Shown in pieces: positions 1 through 8,175 of a stretch of DNA of 64,000 bases (position 1 is its first letter; every line of letters starts with the position of its first letter). Source of the DNA: WHTK01 sp965197795 (lineage in GTDB: Bacteria; Chloroflexota; Dehalococcoidia; DSTF01; WHTK01); assembly GCA_965197795.1 (NCBI GenBank), contig OZ240228.1, positions 248,001 to 312,000 of the forward strand, in the 5' to 3' direction. The notes under the pieces were generated by a model. That model saw only the letters and a list, made by a program, of their open reading frames with translations. It did no database searches and was not told where the DNA came from. The position numbers and the translations under genes were made by a program.

Positions 1-109
1 CTATCGCCAGAGCCGCCAGGCTCGCGGCGGCCACGAACCACCACTTCCTGCCGGTTGCGGCGGTCGAAAGTAGCCGTCTTGACTGTCTGTCGCGACTCGT
101 TGTTTTCAT
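1..109 (-). CDS. N-terminus of an unidentified membrane-anchored or secreted protein (cut by window start)
   Basis: An open frame starts at ATG 109-107 and runs off the window after 36 codons. The first 22 residues are polar and basic (MKTTSRDRQSRRLL...), followed by WWFVAAASLAALAI, which looks like the start of a signal anchor or transmembrane helix. No domain is visible in what remains, so no function can be given. The start has only a weak purine stretch upstream. The assignment rests on the basic-then-hydrophobic pattern and is tentative. Confidence 0.4.
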   Translation of the reverse strand, partial: MKTTSRDRQSRRLLSTAATGRKWWFVAAASLAALAI

Positions 110-311
110 CCGGATGTATCTCGCCCTGTTGGCGAGTTGGATCACCGAATCACGGAAGTTATCAAGACGCGTTCAGGACGCTTATTCTAGTAGCGACAAG
201 CGGCATTGCACGGGATCTTAATGAGGAGACTACCGGACATGAGACGGGGATGGCCGGGGTTCGCAACGAGGAAGTCATGGTCCAAGTCCCACGAGAGCCT
301 GCTTTTACAGG

Positions 312-560
312 TCAGTCCAGGCTGTTGCCGCCGTAAGACGCTCCGCGTCTTCTGACCGGCAGGTCGACCTCCGGAGCCCAGACGTAGACTTGATGGCCAC
401 AGGAGAAGCAAGCGAGGTCGCCTTCCGTCCCGGTAGTCAACATCCGGCCCCGGCACCTTGGGCACGGCTCGCGAGCCTGTTTTGCCAGCTTGGCCAGGGC
501 TGCTTCCCGTGCCTCCGCCACCTCCAGGGTGGCTTCACGGTCAACAGGGAGCTCAGGCAT
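312..560 (-). CDS. Small zinc-ribbon protein
   Basis: This 82-residue protein has two CxxC-type knuckles, CPRC near residue 34 and CFSC near residue 51, separated by a short linker, followed by a His (CGH). That is a classic treble-clef/zinc-ribbon arrangement. The N-terminal 30 residues are helical and charged. I chose ATG 560 because it overlaps the stop of the upstream small gene in the sequence ATGCCTGA, giving an 8-base translational overlap; a TTG at 569 is possible. It is the third gene of the cold-shock operon. Zinc binding is well supported; the biological role is unknown, though nucleic-acid binding would fit its neighbours. Confidence 0.7.
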   Translation of the reverse strand: MPELPVDREATLEVAEAREAALAKLAKQAREPCPRCRGRMLTTGTEGDLACFSCGHQVYVWAPEVDLPVRRRGASYGGNSLD

Positions 561-696
561 TGGAATCAACTCGAGGCTGGACTCCGTAGCGGACTCGACG
601 ATTCTTGCGCTCGGCAGCGTCGGCCCGCTCTTTGGTCTGGAGCTGAATCTTTCGCTTCTTCGCTTTCGCGCTGTTGCTTTTGTTACCGCCGGCCAT
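553..696 (-). CDS. 47-residue highly basic protein between cold-shock and zinc-ribbon genes
   Basis: This short frame starts at ATG 696, sharing one base with the cold-shock stop (TGATG), and stops at 553-555 inside the start of the zinc-ribbon gene. The product begins MAGGNKSNSAKAKKRK and continues with alternating Lys/Arg and Glu/Gln, with no hydrophobic core, so it should be disordered and positively charged. The overlap with both flanking genes argues strongly that it is translated. Its composition suggests RNA or ribosome binding, which is inference. It is easily missed because it is below usual length cut-offs. Confidence 0.65.
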   Translation of the reverse strand: MAGGNKSNSAKAKKRKIQLQTKERADAAERKNRRVRYGVQPRVDSNA

Positions 697-911
697 CAGG
701 CGCCGAGCCGGATATTCGAGGCGCGCGACCGGCCCGGATTGCGAGGGTCGGCTTCCATATCGAACTCGACGCTCTGGCCCGTCACCAGCGAATCGTATTC
801 GCCAGGCGGTAAGGAGCTGCTGTGAAAAAACACGTCCTCTCCGCCCCCCTCCAACTGGATGAACCCGAAGCCGCGATCCTTCACTAACGTTTTGATTGTG
901 CCCGTCGCCAT
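696..911 (-). CDS. Cold-shock domain protein
   Basis: The 71-residue product is a single cold-shock domain. It has the RNP1 motif as DRGFGFIQ near residue 12 and RNP2 as DVFFHSS near residue 26, then the usual C-terminal strand region. Family members bind single-stranded RNA or DNA and act as RNA chaperones or transcription antiterminators. ATG 911 gives the canonical MATGTIK start and has a GGGAG ribosome-binding site six to seven bases upstream. It heads a three-gene operon with a basic peptide and a zinc ribbon, all overlapping. A small hairpin lies at 972-989 in its likely leader. Confidence 0.95.
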   Translation of the reverse strand: MATGTIKTLVKDRGFGFIQLEGGGEDVFFHSSSLPPGEYDSLVTGQSVEFDMEADPRNPGRSRASNIRLGA

Positions 912-971
912 ATTTGATCTCCCTATCAATTTCTCAAGCCTGATCGTAGTTGTCTTGGTTAGGCAGGCCTC

Positions 972-989
972 ATCCTTCCGATGAAGGAT
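972..989 (-). promoter_or_regulatory. Small hairpin in the likely leader of the cold-shock operon
   Basis: ATCCTTC at 972-978 pairs perfectly with GAAGGAT at 983-989 across a CGAT loop, about 60 bases upstream of the cold-shock start. Structured leaders are common for this family, but a seven-base stem alone is weak evidence. The rest of 912-1324 shows no convincing gene on either strand. Confidence 0.25.
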
Positions 990-1324
990 TGCCTCTTCCG
1001 GTGTGTTCGTGGCGCGTATCTTCGCCTGGCTCCAAGCGGATAAAGGTTGCCCGACGAGAACAGAGGGCGGCTTCTGGAAAGCTGACGGTCTGCGAGCTGG
1101 GGGTTTTTCCTAGTGCGCTTAGTGTAGGGGATCGTTGGGCAAAGAAGTAGACATGACATTCGACCGCCAAGGAATCGAATTCAGTGCTAAGGTGGTGCAG
1201 TCCCTTCGATCCTGAGGAGGCGTGGCTGAGACTCGACGAACCGGACGTGTCTCGTTACTTGCTCTGCGCGTCGATTGTCCCGAGGGGCTCGATTTCATGT
1301 GAAGCTTCTCACGGCAGGAGTCCG

Positions 1325-1597
1325 ATGAGTTCGGACGGAAGGAAATGTGCAAACCGTATGCCCGAAACCGTCAAGCTGTCCTTCGAAGGCGACTACGATG
1401 ACCCGTCGCCGCTGGTAGTTCTCTACAATCCCGAGGTCCTCTCAGGGGCTCTGCTGAGTCAGGTGTTGCGGTTTGGCCTGGTTGGCGCTACGGCTCAGAA
1501 ACCGAGTCTGTCCGGCAAACTCAAGGGAAGCAGAGCTGGCCTGATTGAGATGATCCAAACCTACGGCCTCGGAGTCGAAGTCGTACCAGTCGCCTAG
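1325..1597 (+). CDS. Hypothetical 90-residue protein
   Basis: I do not recognise this protein. ATG 1325 has a good ribosome-binding site (GGCAGGAG, four bases away); ATG 1358 (MPETVKL...) is an alternative and begins the better-looking part. The codon pattern downstream of 1358 is typical of the genome. The product is a mixed alpha/beta polypeptide without Cys clusters, signal peptide or membrane segment. It stands alone between the cold-shock operon and the ABC importer and is followed by a perfect 32-base palindrome that may terminate it. Confidence 0.5.
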   Translation: MSSDGRKCANRMPETVKLSFEGDYDDPSPLVVLYNPEVLSGALLSQVLRFGLVGATAQKPSLSGKLKGSRAGLIEMIQTYGLGVEVVPVA

Positions 1598-1654
1598 CCA
1601 TTGATTGGTGCTTCTGGTTCTCACGAACCGGTCGCCATGCTTTAGCTTTCAGGC

Positions 1655-1686
1655 ACTAAGCGCCCCTCGATCGAGGGGCGCTTAGT
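1655..1686. terminator. Perfect 32-base palindrome, probable bidirectional terminator
   Basis: The sequence from 1655 to 1670 (ACTAAGCGCCCCTCGA) is followed directly by its exact reverse complement to 1686. It lies between the plus-strand hypothetical gene and the end of the minus-strand ABC operon. There is no strong T-run on either side, so termination is likely but not certain; a dimeric regulator site is an alternative. Confidence 0.5.
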
Positions 1687-1739
1687 TATCCGGTTAAGCC
1701 GGCACTGACCTTGGATCCTTGGGCTCCAGGTACGAAGCG

Positions 1740-1769
1740 AAGAGGGCTCGCCATGTGGCGAGCCCTCTT
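1740..1769 (-). terminator. Terminator of the ABC importer operon
   Basis: AAGAGGGCTCGCC (1740-1752) pairs with GGCGAGCCCTCTT (1757-1769) around a four-base loop, about 33 bases past the stop of the substrate-binding protein gene. The 13-base GC-rich stem ends in TT on the transcript. This fits an intrinsic terminator with a short U-tract. Confidence 0.65.
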
Positions 1770-1801
1770 CTGCGTTGCGCTGCGTGAGAATGTTGCGTGC
1801 G

Positions 1802-2752
1802 CTATTCGATGAAGCCGTTTTCGCGTAGCCAGCTTTCGGCCACCGCGGCGGGCTCCTCACCACCAGCGTCGACTCGCGAGTTGAGCTCTCGCATGACCTC
1901 GGAGTCGAGGGCCGCGGAGATCGGGCCGAATATGTCCTCCAGCGCTTCGCCGTGCTCGTCATAGACGTCCTTGCGCACGGTCAGCGCGTTGTTGTACGCG
2001 AAGAACGAGTTCAGGTCGTCCTCCAGGATGAGGATGTCGTTGGCGGCGATGGTGCCGTCGGTGCCGAAGAATTCGCCGAAGATGCAGGTGTCGCCATCAA
2101 CCACCTGTGAGGGGATGATCGAGAACTCGATCTCGGAGAGGAACTGGTCCGGCAGCTCGAAACCGTAATCGACGCCAACGGCAGGGAAGCCGTCGTCGCG
2201 GGTGAGCCACTCCGTGGCGCCGCACAGCGTCGCGTCCTCGGGGTTGGAGTTGACGATTGCGGCGAAGTCAGAGATGGTCGAAATCCCCAGATCTTCGGCG
2301 CGACTGCGCAGAATACCCAGGGCGTACGGGTTGTTGACTTGCGTCATGTCCAACCAGACGATCTCGTTTTCTTCGAGGTCGCCTTGCTTTACGGCGTTGT
2401 AGAGCTCTACCGGGTCACCCGGCGCCTCCGTGATCTCGCGTTCGAGGTGGACGCTCCAGGCCGTCCCGGTGTACTCCCAGTACATGTCGACGTCGCCGGA
2501 CTCGAGGGCCGCGCGTGTGTTCGCCGAGCCGAAGATCGCCGTCTGATCGTTGACGTCGGCGCCCGCGTCCTCCAGCGCCTTGACCAGGATCTGGCCCAGG
2601 ATGAGCTGCTCGGTGAATTCCTTGCCGCTCACCGTTATAGACACGCTGTTAAGGCTGGTGCTGCGGCGACTCGAGTCGTCATCGTCATCGCTGCAAGCGA
2701 CGATGAGGCCGAAAACGATGAGCAGCGCGGATAGTCCTAGTAGTTGCTTCAT
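1802..2752 (-). CDS. Quaternary-amine ABC importer, substrate-binding lipoprotein (OpuBC/OsmF-like)
   Basis: The 316-residue protein starts with a lipoprotein signal (lipobox IVAC, Cys20) and a short Asp/Ser linker. It then shows the hallmark of this family, GKEFTEQLILGQIL, near residue 43. A conserved MYWEYTGTAW block near residue 99 lies in the binding pocket of glycine betaine/choline receptors. The C-terminal lobe ends in the usual AESWLRENGFI. The ribosome-binding site AAGGAG is 8-9 bases upstream. It is the last gene of a four-gene operon and follows the second permease by 71 bases. The ligand is probably betaine, choline or another compatible solute; the exact one cannot be read from sequence. 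Confidence 0.9.
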   Translation of the reverse strand: MKQLLGLSALLIVFGLIVACSDDDDDSSRRSTSLNSVSITVSGKEFTEQLILGQILVKALEDAGADVNDQTAIFGSANTRAALESGDVDMYWEYTGTAWSVHLEREITEAPGDPVELYNAVKQGDLEENEIVWLDMTQVNNPYALGILRSRAEDLGISTISDFAAIVNSNPEDATLCGATEWLTRDDGFPAVGVDYGFELPDQFLSEIEFSIIPSQVVDGDTCIFGEFFGTDGTIAANDILILEDDLNSFFAYNNALTVRKDVYDEHGEALEDIFGPISAALDSEVMRELNSRVDAGGEEPAAVAESWLRENGFIE

Positions 2753-2823
2753 GTCTTTTTCTCCTTAGCTACTTCTCCTTACCCCTGAATTTGAATTCTC
2801 CTTTCAAAGGGGGTTTTGCCGTT

Positions 2824-3588
2824 TCAAAGTCCTTTTGGCCGCAGGACGTCTTCGATCAGGCCGGCCAGATAATCGATTGAGAGAGCCAGTACCGCGACGA
2901 GGACGCTGCCTACCAGAGTTACGAGCTCGCGGCCCTGAACGATTCCGGTCGTGATGATCTGGCCCAGGCCACCGCCGCTAATGAAGACCGCCAACGTGGC
3001 CGTGCCGACATTGATTACCAACGCGGTCCGGACCCCGGCCAGGATGACGGGCACAGCCAGTGGCAGCTCCACCTTCAGCAGCACGCCGATCTTGCTCATG
3101 CCCATGCCGCGCGCCGACTCGATGATCGAATCGTCCACCTGCTGCAGGCCGACCATAGTATTACGCAGCACGGGTAAAGACGAATAGGCCACCAGGGCAA
3201 CGATGGAAGGCCACAGGCCGATCGTCCAGACCAGGGCCAGGAGCGCGACCAGTCCGATCGAGGGCACCGCCTGACCGATGTTGAATATCGCGATCGCGAA
3301 CAGCGTGACGTGACGCGCAAACGAACGCGTCAGGAGAATGCCGGCGGGTATCGCGAGGGCGAGGACAAGGCCCGTAGAGAACATGGTGAGCTCGATGTGG
3401 CGTTGCGTGGCCATCACGATGAAGTCGATGTTGACGCGCCGTCGCTCGATGCTATCGAGCTCCTGGCCGTCCACCCAGAGGAACAACGCCAGTAACGCCG
3501 CGGCGAGCAAGGCCGGCGTGAGCAGATAGCCAGCAAGGGATCGACGGTACGATCCGACCGGGCTGGTCACGGCAGGCTGTTGACTCAC
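2824..3588 (-). CDS. Quaternary-amine ABC importer, permease (OpuB/OsmY type)
   Basis: A 254-residue integral membrane protein with about six helices. It carries the permease coupling helix as ESARGMGMSKIGVLLKVELPLA near residues 157-178 (EAA loop). A long N-terminal segment precedes the core. Its start overlaps the stop of the ATPase gene by four bases (ATGA). It is paired with the second, shorter permease at 4745-5395, so the transporter is likely a heterodimer in the membrane, as in OpuB/OpuC and OsmU systems. Confidence 0.9.
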   Translation of the reverse strand: MSQQPAVTSPVGSYRRSLAGYLLTPALLAAALLALFLWVDGQELDSIERRRVNIDFIVMATQRHIELTMFSTGLVLALAIPAGILLTRSFARHVTLFAIAIFNIGQAVPSIGLVALLALVWTIGLWPSIVALVAYSSLPVLRNTMVGLQQVDDSIIESARGMGMSKIGVLLKVELPLAVPVILAGVRTALVINVGTATLAVFISGGGLGQIITTGIVQGRELVTLVGSVLVAVLALSIDYLAGLIEDVLRPKGL

Positions 3589-4748
3589 GATGGCGATGGT
3601 TGCTCACCTGCTTCGCCGTCTTGCTCGCCGGCGCGTATCTCACGCACAGACCGGTTGATCGTTTCGATGTCAACGACGCCCTGGTAGGCGCCGTCGTGGC
3701 CCACGACGATTGAGACGTTGTTGGCGGCGCCGAGCATGGCGTTCAAGGCGTCGCTGAGGCTGGCTTGCGTGTCGACGACGGCGGTCGCGGGGCCGCCCAA
3801 GCCAGCCAGTTGCGCGCCATCGGCCTGCTCGAGATGCTGGAGGCCGAGCCAGCGGCGAGGTCTGCGCCCTTCGTCGAGTACCAGCACCCCATCCTTGCCA
3901 GAGCCGCGGATCAGTTCGCGAGCCGCATCCCGGGAGGCGCCTTCCTGTATGACAGGCCACTCGAGTAGCTGAATCGAGCCAACCTGGGTCAAGCCGAGCC
4001 GCTTGAGCGAGGCCCCGCGGCCGATGAAGTCTTTGACAAAGTCATCCGCCGGGTTCATCAGGATGCGCTCCGGCGTGTCGTACTGGGCGATATGAGACTG
4101 GTCCCGCAGGATGGCGATACGGTCGCCCATCTTGATGGCTTCCTCGATGTCGTGGGTGACGAAGATGATCGTTTTCTTGATCTCGCTCTGGATGCGCAGA
4201 AACTCGTTCTGCAGCCGCTCGCGGGTGATTGGGTCGATCGCACCAAAGGGCTCATCCATGAGCATCACGTCGGGGTCGGCGCTCATCGCGCGCGCCACTC
4301 CGACGCGTTGACTCTGGCCGCCAGACAGCTCCCTGGGATAGCGATGCCGGTACACGCCGGGGTCCATACCCACGGTTGTCAGGAGCTCATCGACGCGTTC
4401 CGCGATCCGGCTGCGGTTCCAGCCCAGTAGCTTCGGTACCGTGGCGATGTTGTCGTGGATCGTCATGTGGGGGAAGAGGCCGATCTGCTGGATTACGTAG
4501 CCGATGCGTCGCCGCAGTTGGTCCGGATTGACCCTGGTCACGTTCTCGTCGTCCAGGTAGATATTGCCGCCGCTTGGCTCGATCAAGCGATTGATCAGCT
4601 TCATCGTGGTCGTCTTGCCGCAGCCGGAGGGACCGACGAGGATGACGATCTCACCCTCCGGTATGTCCATCGTAAGCGAATCGACAGCCGGCGCATGCTG
4701 GCCGGGAAACTGCTTCGTCAGCTGGTCGAGGCGAATCTTGACCTTCAT
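3585..4748 (-). CDS. Quaternary-amine ABC importer, ATP-binding subunit with C-terminal CBS region
   Basis: The 387-residue ATPase has Walker A GPSGCGKTTT near residue 39, signature LSGGQSQRVGVARA near residue 140 and Walker B VMLMDEPFGAIDP near residue 160. Residues about 260-370 form a tandem CBS-like regulatory region, as in OpuCA and OpuAA, where it senses ionic strength or nucleotide. Both ends overlap neighbouring genes by four bases, so it is translationally coupled to the two permeases. Function as the osmolyte-importer ATPase is secure; osmotic regulation is inferred from family knowledge. Confidence 0.93.
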   Translation of the reverse strand: MKVKIRLDQLTKQFPGQHAPAVDSLTMDIPEGEIVILVGPSGCGKTTTMKLINRLIEPSGGNIYLDDENVTRVNPDQLRRRIGYVIQQIGLFPHMTIHDNIATVPKLLGWNRSRIAERVDELLTTVGMDPGVYRHRYPRELSGGQSQRVGVARAMSADPDVMLMDEPFGAIDPITRERLQNEFLRIQSEIKKTIIFVTHDIEEAIKMGDRIAILRDQSHIAQYDTPERILMNPADDFVKDFIGRGASLKRLGLTQVGSIQLLEWPVIQEGASRDAARELIRGSGKDGVLVLDEGRRPRRWLGLQHLEQADGAQLAGLGGPATAVVDTQASLSDALNAMLGAANNVSIVVGHDGAYQGVVDIETINRSVREIRAGEQDGEAGEQPSPS

Positions 4749-5395
4749 TGCAGGCCTCGCGAGGTCGTAACCCGGGCAAGGACGACGTAGAACGCGTCGA
4801 ACAGGACGGCCAAGACCATGACGCCGAGAATGCCGCCGAGGACCAGGTTGAGCGCCGCGGGACTGCCGAACCGGGCGAGGCCGGAGAAGATGTCGTTGCC
4901 GAGGCCGGGGCCGAGTATGTAGGCTCCGATGGCTGCGATACCGACGATGATGATGGTCGAAACGCGCATGCCGGTGATGATGACCGGCCAGGCCAGCGGC
5001 AGCTCGATGCGGAGCAGGCGATGGATGCGTCCCATGCCTATCGCCTCGGCTGACTCCACGACCGCCGAGTCCACGGAGCGTAATCCCACGATGGTGTTGC
5101 GCACGATGGGCAGGAGCGCGTACATGACCAGCGCGATGATCACCGGCTTGGTGCCGAGCCCAAAGACGGGTATGAAGAGGCCGAACAAGGCGATCGAAGG
5201 GATGGTGAGAAAGACGCCCGCTATCGCGAGAACGAGCTCACGAGGGCGCTCGGTTCGATAGGTCAGCAGGCCGAGGCCGACGCCGATGATCGTCGCGATC
5301 ATGATCGCCTCGGCCACGACGATCGCGTGCTCAATGCCGAGGTCGAGCAGGTGCTGCCAGCGGTCACGGAGATACTCGTCGAAGCTCACCGTCAT
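4745..5395 (-). CDS. Quaternary-amine ABC importer, first permease
   Basis: A 216-residue permease with five or six hydrophobic segments and an EAA loop ESAEAIGMGRIHRLLRIELP near residues 116-135. It is the promoter-proximal gene of the operon, followed without a gap by the ATPase (ATGA overlap). The length matches OpuBB/OpuBD-type subunits. The promoter should lie in 5396-5513, a 118-base gap to the next gene in which I see no clear hexamers. Confidence 0.9.
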   Translation of the reverse strand: MTVSFDEYLRDRWQHLLDLGIEHAIVVAEAIMIATIIGVGLGLLTYRTERPRELVLAIAGVFLTIPSIALFGLFIPVFGLGTKPVIIALVMYALLPIVRNTIVGLRSVDSAVVESAEAIGMGRIHRLLRIELPLAWPVIITGMRVSTIIIVGIAAIGAYILGPGLGNDIFSGLARFGSPAALNLVLGGILGVMVLAVLFDAFYVVLARVTTSRGLQ

Positions 5396-5513
5396 TTACT
5401 CCCTGAAACTGACGTAGAAGCTCGCGATCACAGCAGGTTCGAGGCTATCGATGCTGAATCGGGCTGGCACGCCCGGCCGCCGATTTCCTAATGTCAGATC
5501 CGCCGGCGATTGC

Positions 5514-6653
5514 TCAGACCACCGTCTCGATAACGACGCCGGCCTCCTTCGCCGAGAGCTGGATTGTGAGCATAGTTAGCAGCGTCAGAATGCCGTGGCC
5601 GCCGAGCGCTACCACGTTGTCCGTCTTTAGCGTTTTGAGCGCGGCCGTCTGCTCCGGCGTCAACTCCAGCTCGGCGGCGACGCCGTCCATGTCCCGCACG
5701 AAACGCTCGCGAAGCGCCTTGTCGTTGCGCAGGTTTGCCAAGGCGCGATTCAGTGGGTACGTCTCGAGCGAGGGGTAGGAGTAGAACTGGTAGCCCTCTC
5801 CCTTGAACTGAAAACCGCCGTACGGCGCCATGTCCTGATGCGGCTGGCCGCGGCCACCCTTGTCGGGGATGAAGCGCATCACCGCGTGACCGTGGTGAGT
5901 CGTGGGCTGATAGCTCAGCAGCTCGCCGCGGTCTACACCGGCGGCGCCCATGGCTACGAACCAGGTCAGGAGCTCCGTGTTACCCACCTCGTCAAGCTGC
6001 ACGCCGGACATGTCCAGCAAGGACTCGACGCGGCCCTCCTCGAGCTCCTGGATCGCCCAGTGGTCGAAGTCGTACTCGGGCTCGAAGTACTTGCGGGTTC
6101 CCGGGTAGTGGGACATGCCGCCGCTGGCCAGGATGGCCACCCGCTCGGGCCGCTCCTTGACGACCGCCGCGATCGCCCGGCCGACTTCGAGGCAGCGGTG
6201 GGTGGTCGGCAACGGCGGCAGGTAGACGTTGACGAAGAGCGGCACCAGCGGAATCGACCGCCCCTTGTGGACGTAGCGAAGCGGCGTCGCGAAGGCGTGG
6301 CCCAGCAGCGCTTCGTGAAGGTAGGTGATGTCGATGCCGCGCTCGATCAGGCCGTTGAGGATGCCCAGCGCGAGGCCTTCGTGGATCGGGATATCGTACT
6401 CGAAACCGGCGAACTCGGACGTCGCCGTCTTGCCGGTCACCACCGCGAATGGTGGCACCGGGCCGGGGAAGAACGTCTCGACGTGGTCCAGCCCGACGAG
6501 CACTAGGACATCAGGCTTCGTCTCGTCCAGATCGCGCCCCAGCAGGTCCATCGCCTCGATGTCGGCGTCGAGCTGCGCCGGATCCTCTTGTGGCGGCCGC
6601 GTCATAAGCTGCGGCGCGTGAACTGTCGATGCGGCCCAAACGATCTGTCCCAT
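5514..6653 (-). CDS. Extradiol ring-cleavage dioxygenase, LigB domain fused to LigA-like domain
   Basis: The 379-residue protein has an N-terminal class III extradiol dioxygenase domain (HAPQL near residue 13, GLDHVETFF near 53, GGMSHYPG near 188) and a C-terminal helical LigA-like segment (about 265-375) containing LRNDKALRERFVRDM and ALGGHGI. This order resembles gallate dioxygenases, where the LigB and LigA parts of protocatechuate 4,5-dioxygenase are fused. Such enzymes use non-heme Fe(II) to open dihydroxylated aromatic rings. ATG 6653 follows AAAGGAGGGTGAG, an excellent ribosome-binding site. The gene is divergent from a luciferase-like monooxygenase 107 bases away. Substrate (gallate, protocatechuate or a related diol) is inferred. 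Confidence 0.85.
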   Translation of the reverse strand: MGQIVWAASTVHAPQLMTRPPQEDPAQLDADIEAMDLLGRDLDETKPDVLVLVGLDHVETFFPGPVPPFAVVTGKTATSEFAGFEYDIPIHEGLALGILNGLIERGIDITYLHEALLGHAFATPLRYVHKGRSIPLVPLFVNVYLPPLPTTHRCLEVGRAIAAVVKERPERVAILASGGMSHYPGTRKYFEPEYDFDHWAIQELEEGRVESLLDMSGVQLDEVGNTELLTWFVAMGAAGVDRGELLSYQPTTHHGHAVMRFIPDKGGRGQPHQDMAPYGGFQFKGEGYQFYSYPSLETYPLNRALANLRNDKALRERFVRDMDGVAAELELTPEQTAALKTLKTDNVVALGGHGILTLLTMLTIQLSAKEAGVVIETVV

Positions 6654-6760
6654 CTCACCCTCCTTTGGGCTGGTTAGTTGCGATTGCAATGCATTGTAGA
6701 GGGATGCTTTTCGCCCGCCAAACTCTCGGTCGTCCGGCGGATAGCCGCTAGACTGGTGGC

Positions 6761-7795
6761 ATGAAACTGTCCGTCGTCGACCAGGCGCCGGTCCCCGCCG
6801 GCGCGACGCCCACCGAAGCGTTGAAAAACAGCATCGACTTGGCGCGGTACGCCGAATCACTGGGCTACACGCGCTACTGGGTCGCGGAGCATCACTCGAC
6901 CGCCTCGCTAGCCAGCCCAGCGCCGGAGATCCTGATCAGCCGCGTCGCAGCTGAAACCTCGACGATTCGGGTCGGGTCCGGCGGCGTCATGCTGCCGCAC
7001 TACAGCCCGCTCAAGGTGGCCGAGACGTTTCGCATGCTGCACGCCCTGAGCCCGGGGCGCATCGACCTCGGCATCGGCCGGGCGCCCGGCGGCACTCGTC
7101 TCGACGCCTACGCGCTGCGCTATCGCAATAACGATGGCGATGATGATTACGCGACGCAGATCGTCGAGCTCATGGCGTTTCTCAAGCGCGCCGAATTCCC
7201 CGGCGAGCATCCCTTCGGCCAGATCCTGGTCACGCCGGAAATGGAAGGCGCCCCCGACGTCTGGCTGCTCGGCTCCAGCGGCTGGAGCGCCGACGCGGCC
7301 GGCCAGCTCGGCCTGCCGTATGCTGCGGCGCACTTCATCAACCCCAACCCGACGGGCGCTTCAATAGAGCACTATCGCCACGCCTGGGAAAATTCAGGCC
7401 AGGAAGGTAAGCCGCAGGTCCTGGTTTCCGTCGGAGCCATCGCGGCCGAGACGGATGAGGAGGCGCAGTACCACTACGCCTCGCAGCGTCTGCGACGCCT
7501 GCTGCGCGACCGCGGCGAATCGGAGAACGGCCCGATCCCGAGGCCGGAAGACGCTCTCGAGCGCCTCGCCACGCTGGGTGAAGCGCCGCCGTCGCTGATC
7601 GCCGACAACGGCGAGTGGCCGCGCGTCTTCGTCGGCAGCACGCAGCAGGTGCACGACGGCTTGTCTCAGATGGCCGAGGCCCTCGGCATCGACGAGCTGA
7701 TGCTGATCACCGTGATCCATAGCCATGAAGCGCGCAAAGACTCCTACCGGCGGCTGGCCGAGGCGTTTGGTCTGACGCCAATTGGCGCGAAGTAG
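6761..7795 (+). CDS. LLM-class flavin-dependent oxidoreductase (luciferase-like)
   Basis: The 344-residue product is a full-length bacterial luciferase-like TIM barrel. Diagnostic segments are YTRYWVAEHHS near residue 36, VGSGGVMLPHYSPLKVAE near 72, and LHALSPGRIDLGIGRAPG near 92, typical of the MsnO8-type group. These enzymes use reduced FMN or F420 to oxygenate small organic substrates. The start is ATG 6761. It shares a 107-base intergenic region with the LigB-LigA dioxygenase on the other strand, so the two may act in one aromatic or organosulfur degradation route; that link is inference. Confidence 0.92.
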   Translation: MKLSVVDQAPVPAGATPTEALKNSIDLARYAESLGYTRYWVAEHHSTASLASPAPEILISRVAAETSTIRVGSGGVMLPHYSPLKVAETFRMLHALSPGRIDLGIGRAPGGTRLDAYALRYRNNDGDDDYATQIVELMAFLKRAEFPGEHPFGQILVTPEMEGAPDVWLLGSSGWSADAAGQLGLPYAAAHFINPNPTGASIEHYRHAWENSGQEGKPQVLVSVGAIAAETDEEAQYHYASQRLRRLLRDRGESENGPIPRPEDALERLATLGEAPPSLIADNGEWPRVFVGSTQQVHDGLSQMAEALGIDELMLITVIHSHEARKDSYRRLAEAFGLTPIGAK

Positions 7796-7831
7796 GACCT
7801 CAACCCGGCGGCCACGTCTTGCGTGACGACC

Positions 7832-8175
7832 TCACTCCGACGGTCCGCACACTTCATCCCAGACGGCCAGTCGGCGCTGGTTCGAACCATCAGCGTCCAT
7901 GACGTAAATGGCGTCCAGTCGCGCGTAAGCAATCTTGCTCCCGTCGGGTGACCATGCAGGATCGTGATCGGGATGGTTCTTTGTCGAACGCCGAACGTCC
8001 GAACCAGCAAAGTCCAGCAAGCGAATGCCGTCCAAACGACCACCGTCTTTCGCACTAAATGCAATGGACTGGCCGGACGGTGACCACTTGGGGTTGGAGC
8101 CAAAGTTGGCAGCAACTGCATGTTCGCGGCAGCCTGAGGACGGGTCGTTACTTCGACATGGGCCATTCGGAGCGA
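7832..8175 (-). pseudogene. C-terminal remnant of a PD40/TolB-like beta-propeller protein
   Basis: Reading from about 8175 down to the stop at 7832, the frame encodes two PD40 blades: NPKWSPSGQSIAFS followed by HDPAWSPDGSKIAYAR and YVMDADGSNQRRL. These are the repeat signatures of TolB-type propellers, which normally carry five or six such blades. No start codon with a ribosome-binding site is present and the homology fades near 8170, just where a fragment of another gene begins on the opposite strand. It is therefore a headless remnant of a longer gene. Confidence 0.7.

Noticed and set aside
55..336. Plus-strand frame of 93 codons near the window start
   Set aside because: It has no ribosome-binding site or homology, crosses the promoter area of the truncated minus-strand gene and overlaps the end of the zinc-ribbon gene.
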